This document shows, one piece after another, positions 1-10,389 of a stretch of 64,000 bases of DNA (positions are counted from its first letter, which is position 1; each line of letters begins with the position of its first letter). Source of the stretch: Lentzea jiangxiensis (GTDB lineage: Bacteria > Actinomycetota > Actinomycetes > Mycobacteriales > Pseudonocardiaceae). The stretch spans positions 115,941 through 179,940 of the forward strand of contig NZ_FNIX01000015.1 in NCBI RefSeq assembly GCF_900104175.1. Direction: 5' to 3'. Below the pieces are notes generated by a model, which had not been told where the DNA came from, ran no database searches, and was given only the letters and a program-made list of their open reading frames with translations. The position numbers and the translations under genes are program-made.

Positions 1-2
1 CG

Positions 3-1088
3 TTCGTGCCCGATGCGAGCATCGAGGATGCCTACGCCAACCGGGCCATCACCATCAAGCCCGGCCCTCCCGGAGGCAGGCCCGCCAGCTGCATCTCCGT
101 GCCCACCGTCGTCGCGATGATGCTCAACCAGCTCGATGCCCATCCCGGCCAGCGCGTTCTGGAGATCGGCGCCGGCACCGGCTGGAACGCCGCCCTGCTC
201 GCCGAACTCGTTGGCGAGACCGGCCACGTCAGCACCATCGACATCCACACTGACGTCACCGAGCACGCCCAACGGGCACTCGCCGCCACCGGCTACGACC
301 GCGTCCACGTCATCACCGGAGACGGCGCGCTCGGCGACCCCGAGAACAGCCCGTTCGACCGCATCATCGTCACCGTCGGTCCTTGGGACCTGCCGCCGGC
401 CTGGTTCGACCAGCTCGCACCCGGTGGTCGACTCGTGGTCCCGTTGACCTGGCGTGGTCAAACCCGCAGCGTCGCGTTCGTCAACGACAACGGGGTTCTG
501 CGCGCCACCGACAGCCAGCTGTGCGGCTTCATCCCGATGATCGGCGACGGCCAGAACGGCGAGCAGAAAGGCGAGATCGCTGACGACGTCCTGCTCTGCT
601 GGGACCCTGACCAGTCCGTAGATCTCGATGCCCTGCAAGGGGTTCTGGACACCCCTGCGAGCACCGTGTGGTCCGGCACGTCGATCGTGGCAATGGAGTC
701 CACCGATCTCATTTGGCCGTTGGTCACCGCCGTCGAGCCGGGGACGGTGCGCTTCTGCGCCGGGAACGACGCCGTCGAGGCTGGACTGGCCAGGCCCGCC
801 TTCCGGTACAGCAGCGTCGCCCTCGCCGACGGAGAGTCGTTGGCGTACATGACGTTGAAGAATCCCGAGCCCGACGCGCAGGACAAGCGCTGGGAACTCG
901 GAGCGATCGGCCACGGCCCTGTCGGAGTGCAGCTCGCCGAACGGCTGTGCACCGCAATCCGTGCCTGGGACGAGGACCGCACCGCTCAGCCGACCATCAC
1001 GGCCTACCGCGCGAACACGCCGGACGGTGCTCTCAGCGACGGCCAGGTCATCGACAAACAGTTCATCCGGCTGGTCATTTCGTGCTGA
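3..1088 (+). CDS. Methyltransferase, FxLD system (PCMT-like), 5' truncated
   Basis: The frame is open from base 3 and starts inside the protein (Phe-Val-Pro-Asp, a segment about 50 residues in from the start in PCMT-like enzymes), so the 5' end lies outside the window and the GTG at 6 is not the true start. The SAM-binding motif VLEIGAGTGWNAALLA (about residues 50-65 here) and the DRIIVTVGPWDLP motif are those of protein-L-isoaspartate O-methyltransferase folds. The long C-terminal extension ending in DKQFIRLVIS resembles the FxLD-system methyltransferases that modify class I lanthipeptides. That subfamily call is by recognition; the lanthipeptide genes would lie upstream and are not visible here. 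Confidence 0.75.
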   Translation, partial: FVPDASIEDAYANRAITIKPGPPGGRPASCISVPTVVAMMLNQLDAHPGQRVLEIGAGTGWNAALLAELVGETGHVSTIDIHTDVTEHAQRALAATGYDRVHVITGDGALGDPENSPFDRIIVTVGPWDLPPAWFDQLAPGGRLVVPLTWRGQTRSVAFVNDNGVLRATDSQLCGFIPMIGDGQNGEQKGEIADDVLLCWDPDQSVDLDALQGVLDTPASTVWSGTSIVAMESTDLIWPLVTAVEPGTVRFCAGNDAVEAGLARPAFRYSSVALADGESLAYMTLKNPEPDAQDKRWELGAIGHGPVGVQLAERLCTAIRAWDEDRTAQPTITAYRANTPDGALSDGQVIDKQFIRLVISC

Positions 1089-1095
1089 GGACCTC

Positions 1096-1134
1096 GATCT
1101 CCTCGGCGTCTTCGAGATGAACGCCGAGGAGATC
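1096..1134. terminator. Stem-loop between convergent genes
   Basis: A perfect 14-bp inverted repeat (GATCTCCTCGGCGT at 1096-1109 and its complement at 1121-1134) with an 11-nt loop lies between two genes whose stops face each other. There is no clear T-tract, as is usual for actinomycete terminators. It probably ends transcription from both sides. Confidence 0.7.
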
Positions 1135-1144
1135 TCCAAGGCCC

Positions 1145-2776
1145 TCAAGGCCTGACGAGGTCCTGCACGGCGCGGCGGTCGACCTTGCCCGCCGCGCCGA
1201 GCGGCAGCGCGTCGACCACGACGAGGTGTTCGGGGAACTTGCGCGGTTCCAGGCCCTGCGCCGCCAAGTGCGCGGTCAGCTCCGTCAGCGTCGGCGCCGG
1301 ATCGGCCACGACGCACGCGCACAGCCGCTCGCCCAGCACCTCGTCCGGCACCGGCACGCACACCACGTCACGCACCGCGGGGTGAGTGGCGAGCAGCGCC
1401 TCGACCTCCGCGGGGCTGATGTTCAGGCCACCGCGGATGATCACGTCCTTGCGCCGCCCGACGACGTGCAGGTAGCCGTCGGCGTCGATGCGACCCAGAT
1501 CGCCGGTGCGCACCCAGCCGTCCGGGGTGCGGTAGCGCTCGTTGAGCTCGGGAGCGCCCACGTAGCACATCGGGGACATCGGGCCGAGCGAGACGATCTC
1601 ACCGACCTCACCGGGCGGGACGTCGCGCAGCGAGTCGTCCACGATCCGCAGCCGGGCCACGGCCGGGTTGGGGCGGCCGGCGGTGTCGGCGTGGCTGGGC
1701 GGGTCGCTCAGCGCGGTGTGGCAGTTGACGCCGTCCGCCGAGCCGTAGACGTTGACCACCGTGCAGCCGAGCGTGTCGCGGACGCGTGCGGCGGTCGTGG
1801 CGTCGAGCGCGGCACCGCCCAGTGCGACCACCCTCAGGCTGGAGGTGTCGAACCGGTGGAGCTCGGGGGAGTCGGCGATCATCCGCAGCATCGTCGGCAC
1901 CGCCAGCACGTGCGTCGGCCGGGCGCGTTCGATCATCGCCAGCGCCGCGGTCGCGTCGAACCCGGGCAGCAGCACGAGCGTGCCGCCGTGCACCGCGAGC
2001 GTGACCGACGTGCCGTTGCTGCCGTAGGACGAAGCGAGCGGCACCATCACGTAGTTCCGCAGCTCCGGGGTGTCGCCGATCAGCTCGCCGACGAACCGGC
2101 CACGGCCGCCCACGAGTGCGTTGTGCGAGTAGAGGACCATCTTCGGGGCCGCCTCGGAACCGGAGGTGACCAGGATCCGCGCCGGACCGTCGGGGTCGGG
2201 AGAAGCGGGGGAGAACCGGGCGGGGTCGGCAGCCAGCAACGCCGCCACGGGAACGCAGCCCGCGGGTACCGGCCCGTCGCCCGCCGCGATGACGGTCCGC
2301 AGCTCGGGCAGCTCACCGGCCAACGCGCGGGTGCGCCGGGCGCAGGGGTAGTCGCCGTAGAACGTCGTGGTCACCACGGCGACCGCACCGGAACGGCTGA
2401 GCAGGCTCGCCGCCTCGCGGTCGCCGCGACCGACCGGGTAGGGCAGGCAGATCGCGCCCAGCGCGGCGATCGCCAGGTCGAACGCGCAGGCCAGCCTGCC
2501 GTTGGGCAGCTGGACGCCGACGACGTCACCCTGCTCCACCCCCATGCCCGCGAGGCCCACGGCGAGCGAGCGGGCCATCCGGTCGAGCCCGGCGTAGCTG
2601 ATCTCGCCGTCCGCGTCGACGATCGCGGTGCGGCCGGGGGCGGCGAGCACGTGCTCGCGGAACAGCGAGTGCAGATCGCGATCGCGGTAGAGACCTTCGG
2701 CGGCCCAGCCACGGCGGACCTCGTAAGGCACCAGGTCGGTCAGGTGCTGCACGGCGGCGGTTGCGGCGAGTGTCAC
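1145..2776 (-). CDS. AMP-dependent acyl-CoA synthetase/ligase
   Basis: About 543 aa. It activates a carboxylic acid by adenylation, normally ending in a CoA thioester. The ANL superfamily P-loop-like motif is present in variant form (LVTSGSEAAPKMVLYSH), followed by the VYGSADG region, YRTPDGWVRTGDLG, and the C-terminal GRRKDVIIRGG..ISPAEVE with the catalytic lysine in GAAGKVDR. A GTG at 2776 is preferred over the one at 2788: it follows GGAGGTTCTT with ideal spacing, and its GTGA overlaps the stop of the upstream CoA-transferase gene, which implies translational coupling. The substrate cannot be predicted; the partner genes suggest an organic acid handled as a CoA ester. Confidence 0.88.
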   Translation of the reverse strand: MTLAATAAVQHLTDLVPYEVRRGWAAEGLYRDRDLHSLFREHVLAAPGRTAIVDADGEISYAGLDRMARSLAVGLAGMGVEQGDVVGVQLPNGRLACAFDLAIAALGAICLPYPVGRGDREAASLLSRSGAVAVVTTTFYGDYPCARRTRALAGELPELRTVIAAGDGPVPAGCVPVAALLAADPARFSPASPDPDGPARILVTSGSEAAPKMVLYSHNALVGGRGRFVGELIGDTPELRNYVMVPLASSYGSNGTSVTLAVHGGTLVLLPGFDATAALAMIERARPTHVLAVPTMLRMIADSPELHRFDTSSLRVVALGGAALDATTAARVRDTLGCTVVNVYGSADGVNCHTALSDPPSHADTAGRPNPAVARLRIVDDSLRDVPPGEVGEIVSLGPMSPMCYVGAPELNERYRTPDGWVRTGDLGRIDADGYLHVVGRRKDVIIRGGLNISPAEVEALLATHPAVRDVVCVPVPDEVLGERLCACVVADPAPTLTELTAHLAAQGLEPRKFPEHLVVVDALPLGAAGKVDRRAVQDLVRP

Positions 2777-4353
2777 AAGAACCTCCACGGGGAGCCGAGA
2801 GCCGGACAGCCGCGGTCGTCGCGGCCCAGAACAGCGGCGAAGCGGGGATCACCCGGCAGTGCCGCGAGATCGGTGACCACGTCGACGCCGTCGATGCGGC
2901 CGTCGACGGGGACGCGGAAGCCCGGCGCCGGTCGTTCGCGCGCACCGCCGAGCAGCGCGCTGGCGGCGCCGAGCAGGCTGCTCTCGACGGCGACGCCACG
3001 GCCGGTGAGCCGCCGGGTGAGCACGCCGGCCAGCACCGCCTCGGCGCCGATCAGCCCGCCGAGCACGTCCACCAGGGTCATCAGCGACGGCGCGGGGTCC
3101 TCATCGGACGGACGCACGAGCCCGGCCAGACCGGTGCGGGCCTGGACCATGAAATCGGTACCCAGCGGGACGTCCGGCAGATCACCGCCACCCCAGCCGG
3201 AGGTGTGCGCGTACACGATGCCGCCCGGCAGGTCAGGCGCCGCGAGCCGCCACTTCTCCGCGTTGCCCGGCGCCCAGTTGTGCAGGAACACGTCCGCGTC
3301 CGCCAGTTCGTCGCGCAGCCGCTGCCGGTCGGCCGGGTCCTTCAGGTCGATCTCGACGGCGCCCTTGCCGCGGTTGAGCGCGAGCCAGCGGGCCGAGATG
3401 TCCCGGCACACCGGCGGCATGCCGCGCAGCGGGTCACCGCCCGGTGGCTCGACCCGGATCACGGTGGCGCCCAGCAAACCCAGCAGATGCGCGGCCATCG
3501 GTGCCTGGATGCGCCGACCCGCTTCGTAGACCACGAGTTCCGCGCCGTCCCGCGTAGCGCGGCCTTCGGTGGGCTCGATGCGCCACGGAGTGGTGATCGG
3601 CTCGATCGGGCCGTACAACGCGCAGACACTCGCACCGCTGACGGCGGCGGCTTCGGTGATCTTCGTGAACATGGCGGCACGAGTAGCCGTGTGCAGTACG
3701 TCGGGGATCGGGGCGGTCGCCGTCGCATACCGGAACTGGTACGGCTTCCAGCCGCCGCGGATCGCCGCGCTGTCGGCGCCGAGCGCGGTCCAGAACGCCG
3801 CCCACACCTCGGGCAGCAGCGCCTCGACCTCGAACCGCACGCCGTCCGCACTGACGAACGGCGGGCCACCGGGCCTCAGGTCGACCGCCTCGGCCTCGTC
3901 CGCCCCCGCGGCGGCGAGGTACTGCGAGATCGTCAGCAACGCCGCCTCGGCCACGCTGGTCCGCACGCGCGGTTCGCCCCGCAGGACCGCGGCCAGCAAC
4001 CCGGTCATCGCGAGCACGCCCGCCGCCGTGCCGCAGTAGTCGACACCGATTCCACGCGGTGAGCCGGAGCGCCTGCCGTGCACGTGCATCACACCGCACG
4101 CGGCCTGGACGGTCGCCTCGTCGTGCAGCCCGGGAACCATCACCGGTCCGGCCCAGTCCACGGTCACCGCGTGCCGATCACCGTTACGCAGTACGATAAG
4201 TGCTTCGGCCGCGTTCTCGGTGGAACTGTCGTGGACCTCCGCTCCCAGCGCGCGGAGATGCGCGCGCATCAGGCCTGCTGCCGCGCTCGTGCCCGAGACC
4301 GACGCGGTCGCGCCCTCCAGAGCCGAGGCGTGCACCGCTGTGGCTTCCGTCAT
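2773..4353 (-). CDS. Class III (CaiB/BaiF) CoA-transferase, duplicated-half type
   Basis: 526 aa with an ATG start. Members move CoA between acyl groups through an aspartyl-CoA anhydride. Two family-like parts are visible. The C-terminal part has the usual order: AAHLLGLLGATVIRVEPPGGDP, then LNRGKGAVEIDLKDP, DVFLHNWAPG, and YAHTSGWG..GTDFMVQARTGL, where the Asp is the expected nucleophile. The first 230 residues look like a degenerate N-terminal half containing GIGVDYCGTAAGVLAMTGLLAAVL. It is the first gene of a two-gene unit with the ligase (4-bp GTGA overlap) and is divergent from the acyl-CoA dehydrogenase, with only 49 bp between the starts, so the two directions probably share a regulatory region. 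Confidence 0.83.
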   Translation of the reverse strand: MTEATAVHASALEGATASVSGTSAAAGLMRAHLRALGAEVHDSSTENAAEALIVLRNGDRHAVTVDWAGPVMVPGLHDEATVQAACGVMHVHGRRSGSPRGIGVDYCGTAAGVLAMTGLLAAVLRGEPRVRTSVAEAALLTISQYLAAAGADEAEAVDLRPGGPPFVSADGVRFEVEALLPEVWAAFWTALGADSAAIRGGWKPYQFRYATATAPIPDVLHTATRAAMFTKITEAAAVSGASVCALYGPIEPITTPWRIEPTEGRATRDGAELVVYEAGRRIQAPMAAHLLGLLGATVIRVEPPGGDPLRGMPPVCRDISARWLALNRGKGAVEIDLKDPADRQRLRDELADADVFLHNWAPGNAEKWRLAAPDLPGGIVYAHTSGWGGGDLPDVPLGTDFMVQARTGLAGLVRPSDEDPAPSLMTLVDVLGGLIGAEAVLAGVLTRRLTGRGVAVESSLLGAASALLGGARERPAPGFRVPVDGRIDGVDVVTDLAALPGDPRFAAVLGRDDRGCPALGSPWRFL

Positions 4354-4402
4354 GACTCAGAGGTCGTACGAATAACCGTCCGGGTTCCCGCGATGGTGTG
4401 AT

Positions 4403-5515
4403 GTGCCGGTGACAGGTCACAGCGCGTTGCGCCGGTTCGTGGACGAGATCGTCATACCGGCGGAGCCCGAACTGGACGCGGGTGGAGGCCTCGAGCTGCG
4501 CACGCTCGCCCAGGACGCCGGGTTGTGGGCGCGGCCGCTGCCGGCCGAACTGGGCGGTGGTGGCCAGCCGCTGGCCGACTACTTCGCCGTGGCCGAAGAC
4601 GAGGGACGCAGCGACCACGGCCCGGACGTCGTCGGCTCAGCCAGCCTGCTCACCGTGCGGATGCTCGCCGCGCACGCCCACCCGGAGCTTCAAGACGCCG
4701 TACTGGAAGACCTCGTGGCCGGCCGTGTGCACATGAGCTACGCGATGACCGAGCCCGGCGTCGCGGGCTCGAACCCCTCCGGGCTGCGCACCACCGCCGA
4801 ACGTGGCGCGGACGGCTGGTGGACCGTCACCGGCCGCAAGTGGTTCACCAGCGGCGCCGCGCGGGCAGACCTGGTGCTGGTCGTCGCGCGCACCGGCGAC
4901 GGCTTCTCCATCGTCGCCGTGCCCGCCGGTGGGTTCCGGGTCGAACGGGAGCTCGACGTCCTCGGTACCGGCGGGCAGCACGAGATCTCCTTCGACGCGG
5001 TCCGGGTGCCGCCGACCCACCTGGTCGGCGAACCGGGGCAGGGCATGCGCTTGGCCGGCGAACGTCTCGCGCTCGGGCGCACCCTGCGGGCGTTGCGCTG
5101 GACCGGCCAGGCACAGCGATGCCTCGACCTGCTCGCGGACCGGGCGGTGTCCCGGGCGCTCGGCGACGGCGTGCTGGCCGACCGGCAACTGGTGCAGCGC
5201 CTGGTCTTCGAGTCCGAGCTGGAGGTGAGGTCGGCGCGTCTGCTCACCCGTGAAGCCGCCGAGCTGGTCGCCCTCGGCGAGCGTGCGCCGGTCGAGGTGA
5301 GCCTGGCGAAGGTCGCCGCCGCACGCGCGTTGAACACCGCGGTCGACGCCGCGATCCAGATCTACGGCGCGGAAGGACTCACCGCGGCAACGGGCCTGCC
5401 CCGGCTGCTGCGCGTGGCGCGGGCCGCCCGCATCCTCGACGGCGCGGACGAACTGCACGTCACCACGACCGGACGCCGGTTGCTCACCAGGCGTCGGGAG
5501 GCACCAGGCCGGTGA
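4403..5515 (+). CDS. Acyl-CoA dehydrogenase family protein
   Basis: 370 aa, an FAD flavoprotein that would desaturate an acyl-CoA. Visible landmarks are AMTEPGVAGSNPSGL and VTGRKWFTSGAARADLVLVVA (the flavin/substrate-binding beta domain), then GEPGQGMRLAGERLALGRTLRAL and AIQIYGAEGLTAATGLPRLLR near the C-terminus. In the classical family the catalytic base is the Glu of a YEGT motif. Here that site reads ILDGADELH, similar to the ACAD10/11-like branch with Asp. GTG at 4403 is the called start and a second GTG at 4409 is possible. Its 3' end overlaps the convergent next gene by 32 bp. Confidence 0.85.
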   Translation: MPVTGHSALRRFVDEIVIPAEPELDAGGGLELRTLAQDAGLWARPLPAELGGGGQPLADYFAVAEDEGRSDHGPDVVGSASLLTVRMLAAHAHPELQDAVLEDLVAGRVHMSYAMTEPGVAGSNPSGLRTTAERGADGWWTVTGRKWFTSGAARADLVLVVARTGDGFSIVAVPAGGFRVERELDVLGTGGQHEISFDAVRVPPTHLVGEPGQGMRLAGERLALGRTLRALRWTGQAQRCLDLLADRAVSRALGDGVLADRQLVQRLVFESELEVRSARLLTREAAELVALGERAPVEVSLAKVAAARALNTAVDAAIQIYGAEGLTAATGLPRLLRVARAARILDGADELHVTTTGRRLLTRRREAPGR

Positions 5516-6254
5516 CGATGGCGGCGCCGAGGAACGTGAAGAACTCGCCCCACACGACCTTCAGCCCCGTCAGGCCGTCGTACTCGGCGCCTTCCGGCAG
5601 GGTCCGCAGCAGTCGCTCGCCTTCACCGCGCTCGCCTGCTTTCAACAGCGCCACAGCGGCGATCGCCTGCGCGGAACTGTCCCGGGTGGACAGATTCCAC
5701 CCGCCTGGGTTCGTGAGCAACAGCCAGGCCTTGCCTCGCGGCCAGGCCGGGACGAGGTGCCCGTGCGCGTCCCGGTGGCGGCGGGCGATGTCGTGGTGGC
5801 CGTGGGTCTCCAGCAGCGGAACGACTCCGGCCGCCCCGTCCGCGCGGATGTCAGGGCCGTCCGCGGAGAACGCGGTGCCCCACGGGATCGCGCCCAGCTC
5901 CGGGTCGAAGCTGCTCGCGAGGCTGTCCGCGACCTCCGCCGTGCTGGGACGCGGCGCGATGAGCCCCAGTCGTTCCGCGCCGCTGCCGTACCAGAAGATC
6001 ATGCCGCGCAGCACCGTGTCCGCTTCCGCCCACACGTCCAGCCGGTCCCGCACCGGTGCGACGTCCCCGGCCCCGGTGGCGAGCCTTCGCAGGGTGAGCA
6101 GCCCGGCCCAGAACCCGCCCGTCCACGACCCACGAGCGGAGGTCTTCCACCGTCCATCGTGGAGGTAGAGCGGAAACCGGTCCCCGGTAGCGGCTTCGGT
6201 CCCGTCCACCTGGTCACACATCCGGCGCACCAGGTCGTGCGCCCAGTCGTTCAC
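5484..6254 (-). CDS. Six-hairpin glycosidase-like protein (possibly GH88/GH105-related)
   Basis: 256 aa. The frame is open much further upstream, but that part is the shadow of the MFS gene. The GTG at 6254 overlaps the MFS stop as GTGA, so it is the likely start. The segments GSWTGGFWAGLLTLRRLA, VADSLASSFDPELGAIPWGTAF and WNLSTRDSSAQAIAAVALLKA have the helix-hairpin pattern and Trp/Phe-rich GFWxG motif seen in (alpha/alpha)6 glucuronyl-hydrolase-like proteins. It is shorter than typical GH88 enzymes (about 370 aa), so it may be a reduced relative. The assignment is by pattern only and no substrate is implied. Confidence 0.5.
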   Translation of the reverse strand: MNDWAHDLVRRMCDQVDGTEAATGDRFPLYLHDGRWKTSARGSWTGGFWAGLLTLRRLATGAGDVAPVRDRLDVWAEADTVLRGMIFWYGSGAERLGLIAPRPSTAEVADSLASSFDPELGAIPWGTAFSADGPDIRADGAAGVVPLLETHGHHDIARRHRDAHGHLVPAWPRGKAWLLLTNPGGWNLSTRDSSAQAIAAVALLKAGERGEGERLLRTLPEGAEYDGLTGLKVVWGEFFTFLGAAIVTGLVPPDAW

Positions 6255-7396
6255 ATCGTCACCGCGGTGCGCCGCGTGACCAAGAAAGCGATACCCGCCG
6301 CCACCCCGAACACGATCCCGACGGTGACCCACAGCCAGATGTAACCGGCCCGGCCCACCACGAGCCCGGTCAGCGGCGGCCCGGCGGCGAAGCCGCCGAA
6401 GAACCCGGCCGACGCCACCGCCGCCGCACGTCCGGCGAGTTCCTGCGGCACCGCCCGCATCACCGCCACCATCGACACGGCGTTGCCCGCCACCGCGAAC
6501 ACGCCGATCCCCGCCGCCCCGAACCACACCAGCCACCGCGCCTGGTCCGCCAGCGCCACCACCGCCACCGCGACGACAGCCCCCAGTCCCAGCAACGGCA
6601 ACACCGCGGCGGGATCGTCCGCCCCGCCGGCCGCACCGCTCCACCACACCCGGCCCACGATGCCGGCCAGTCCCATCACCGCGATCAGCCAGGCCGCGAC
6701 CGGTGCGGACAGGTCGAGCCGTTGCACGCCGTACAGGGCGAAGAACGTGTTCACCGACGCCAGCCCGAAACCGAGCGCCAACGAAAACGCCGCCAGCGCA
6801 CGCACCCGGTCACCCACGCCGTCGCCGGGTGGCCCGCTCCTGGCAGGAGGCGTGGGCACTGTGAGCCGTGCGGACACCGCCGCACCGACCAGACACAGCA
6901 CCGCGAGCATTCCGACACCCCAGCGCCAGTCCGCCACCGCGGCCGCCGCGGCGAGCGGCACACCCGCCACGAACGCACCCAGCTGCACACCGGACTGCTT
7001 CCACCCCGTCACCGGCCCGCGGTGCTCCGGTGCCACGGCCGCCAGGACCACCTTGTTCGTCGCGGGGTTGGCCAGCGCCTGCGGGATGCCGCCCAGCGCG
7101 ACCCCCGCCGCGATCCACCAGGCCGATCCGGCAGCCGCCAGCACCGTCAACGCCACCGCGCTCACCAGGAACAGCCCGACCAGGCTGCGCTGGGGCCCGA
7201 CGCGGTCCACCAGTGACCCCGCGGGCAGCGACAGCAGCGTCGCCACCCCGAACCCGGCCGCGACCAGCGCGCCGAGCTGCCACTCGGCCACCGCGAGCTC
7301 GGCGACCAGCACCGGCCCCAACGCGCCCAGCACGAACAGTTGCAGCATCGACACGGCCATCGCGGCCGTGGACACCGCGGTCACGACAGTCCTCAC
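6251..7396 (-). CDS. MFS transporter, 12-TM
   Basis: 381 aa, rich in Ala/Val/Leu, with about twelve hydrophobic segments. The loop after TM2 (GSLVDRVGPQRSLVG) matches the GxxxDRxGRR signature of major facilitator permeases. The start is a GTG at 7396. It lies 56 bp downstream of the Tat-DJ-1 gene on the same strand and overlaps the next gene by 4 bp, so it is probably the fourth gene of a leftward operon that begins with the copper genes. The substrate is unknown. Confidence 0.8.
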   Translation of the reverse strand: MRTVVTAVSTAAMAVSMLQLFVLGALGPVLVAELAVAEWQLGALVAAGFGVATLLSLPAGSLVDRVGPQRSLVGLFLVSAVALTVLAAAGSAWWIAAGVALGGIPQALANPATNKVVLAAVAPEHRGPVTGWKQSGVQLGAFVAGVPLAAAAAVADWRWGVGMLAVLCLVGAAVSARLTVPTPPARSGPPGDGVGDRVRALAAFSLALGFGLASVNTFFALYGVQRLDLSAPVAAWLIAVMGLAGIVGRVWWSGAAGGADDPAAVLPLLGLGAVVAVAVVALADQARWLVWFGAAGIGVFAVAGNAVSMVAVMRAVPQELAGRAAAVASAGFFGGFAAGPPLTGLVVGRAGYIWLWVTVGIVFGVAAGIAFLVTRRTAVTM

Positions 7397-7452
7397 ACCT
7401 CAGTGGTCGGATGCCGCGGCAGGGGAGTTCCGGCTGAACCCGGACGCGGCGC

Positions 7453-8133
7453 TCACCTGCGCCAGACAGTGCCCCTCCGTTCGTACTCCAGCACCGTCTC
7501 CACCCGGTGCGCGGTCTGGGCGCCGAGGAACCGCTCCAGGAGCCACAGCGCGACCTCCAGGCCGGAGGTGATGCCACCGCCGGTGATCAGGTCGCCGTCG
7601 TCGACCACGCGCGCGTTGATCACCGTCGCGCCCTGCGCGGCGAGGTCGGCCTTCGCCCCGGTGTGCGTGGTGGCGTTGCGGCCTCGGGTGAGACCGGCCG
7701 CGGAGAGCAGCATCGTGCCGGTGCAGATGCCCACCGGCAGCACGTCCGCGGCAGCCAGGCGACGCAGGAACGACTGGTCGGAGATGAGCTTGCGCACGCC
7801 CGGCCCGGTCTTGTCGAGGTAGCCGCCGCCGGGCACCACGAGCAGGTCGGCGTCATCGGGCGACCAACCGTGCGCGACGTCGACCTTCGTGCCGTACGTG
7901 CACGTGACCATCCCCGGCTTGCCCGTGGTGACCTGGGTGGTGCGCACCGCGCCGCCCGACATCTTCGCTGCCAGGCCCAGCACCTCCACAGGCGCCACGA
8001 AGTCCTGTTCCTCCACGCCGTCGAACATCAGCACCTGCACGCGCAGCGGGTTCGCCGCCGAGGCGGTCGCGCTCGCCGCGCCCGCGATACCCGCGGAAAG
8101 TGCCGATGCCCGCAAGAAAGTCCGGCGTTCCAC
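7453..8133 (-). CDS. Tat-exported DJ-1/PfpI family protein
   Basis: 226 aa. The N-terminus has a twin-arginine signal: RRTFLRASALSAG, a hydrophobic stretch, then ATASA as likely cleavage site. The rest is a DJ-1/PfpI fold: VQVLMFDGVEEQDFVAPVEV, then LLVVPGGG and the nucleophile elbow VGICTGTMLLSAAGL with the conserved Cys, followed by the RNATTH segment. The family contains proteases, chaperones, glyoxalases and isonitrile hydratases, so the activity is open. Export of such a protein is unusual. It lies 27 bp after the copper ATPase gene on the same strand. Two more DJ-1 domains are encoded at 12.4-14.1 kb. Confidence 0.82.
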   Translation of the reverse strand: MERRTFLRASALSAGIAGAASATASAANPLRVQVLMFDGVEEQDFVAPVEVLGLAAKMSGGAVRTTQVTTGKPGMVTCTYGTKVDVAHGWSPDDADLLVVPGGGYLDKTGPGVRKLISDQSFLRRLAAADVLPVGICTGTMLLSAAGLTRGRNATTHTGAKADLAAQGATVINARVVDDGDLITGGGITSGLEVALWLLERFLGAQTAHRVETVLEYERRGTVWRR

Positions 8134-8160
8134 GATGGCCTCCCCAAACTCGGTGTCCCC

Positions 8161-10383
<2,223 letters not shown>

Positions 10384-10389
10384 GACAGG

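Noticed and set aside
1088..1155. In-frame tail reading EDLDLLGVFEMNAEEISKALKA after the methyltransferase, at first like a leader-peptide end
   Set aside because: It has no start codon or ribosome-binding site, and its pattern comes from the two arms of the 14-bp terminator stem.
1226..3529. Forward frame of 767 codons opposite the ligase and CoA-transferase
   Set aside because: Antisense shadow; Arg/Gly/His-rich with no motif, while the reverse genes have full family signatures.
6255..6647. N-terminal 131 codons of the six-hairpin frame
   Set aside because: Gly/Arg-rich shadow of the MFS gene; the GTGA overlap at 6254 fixes a better start.
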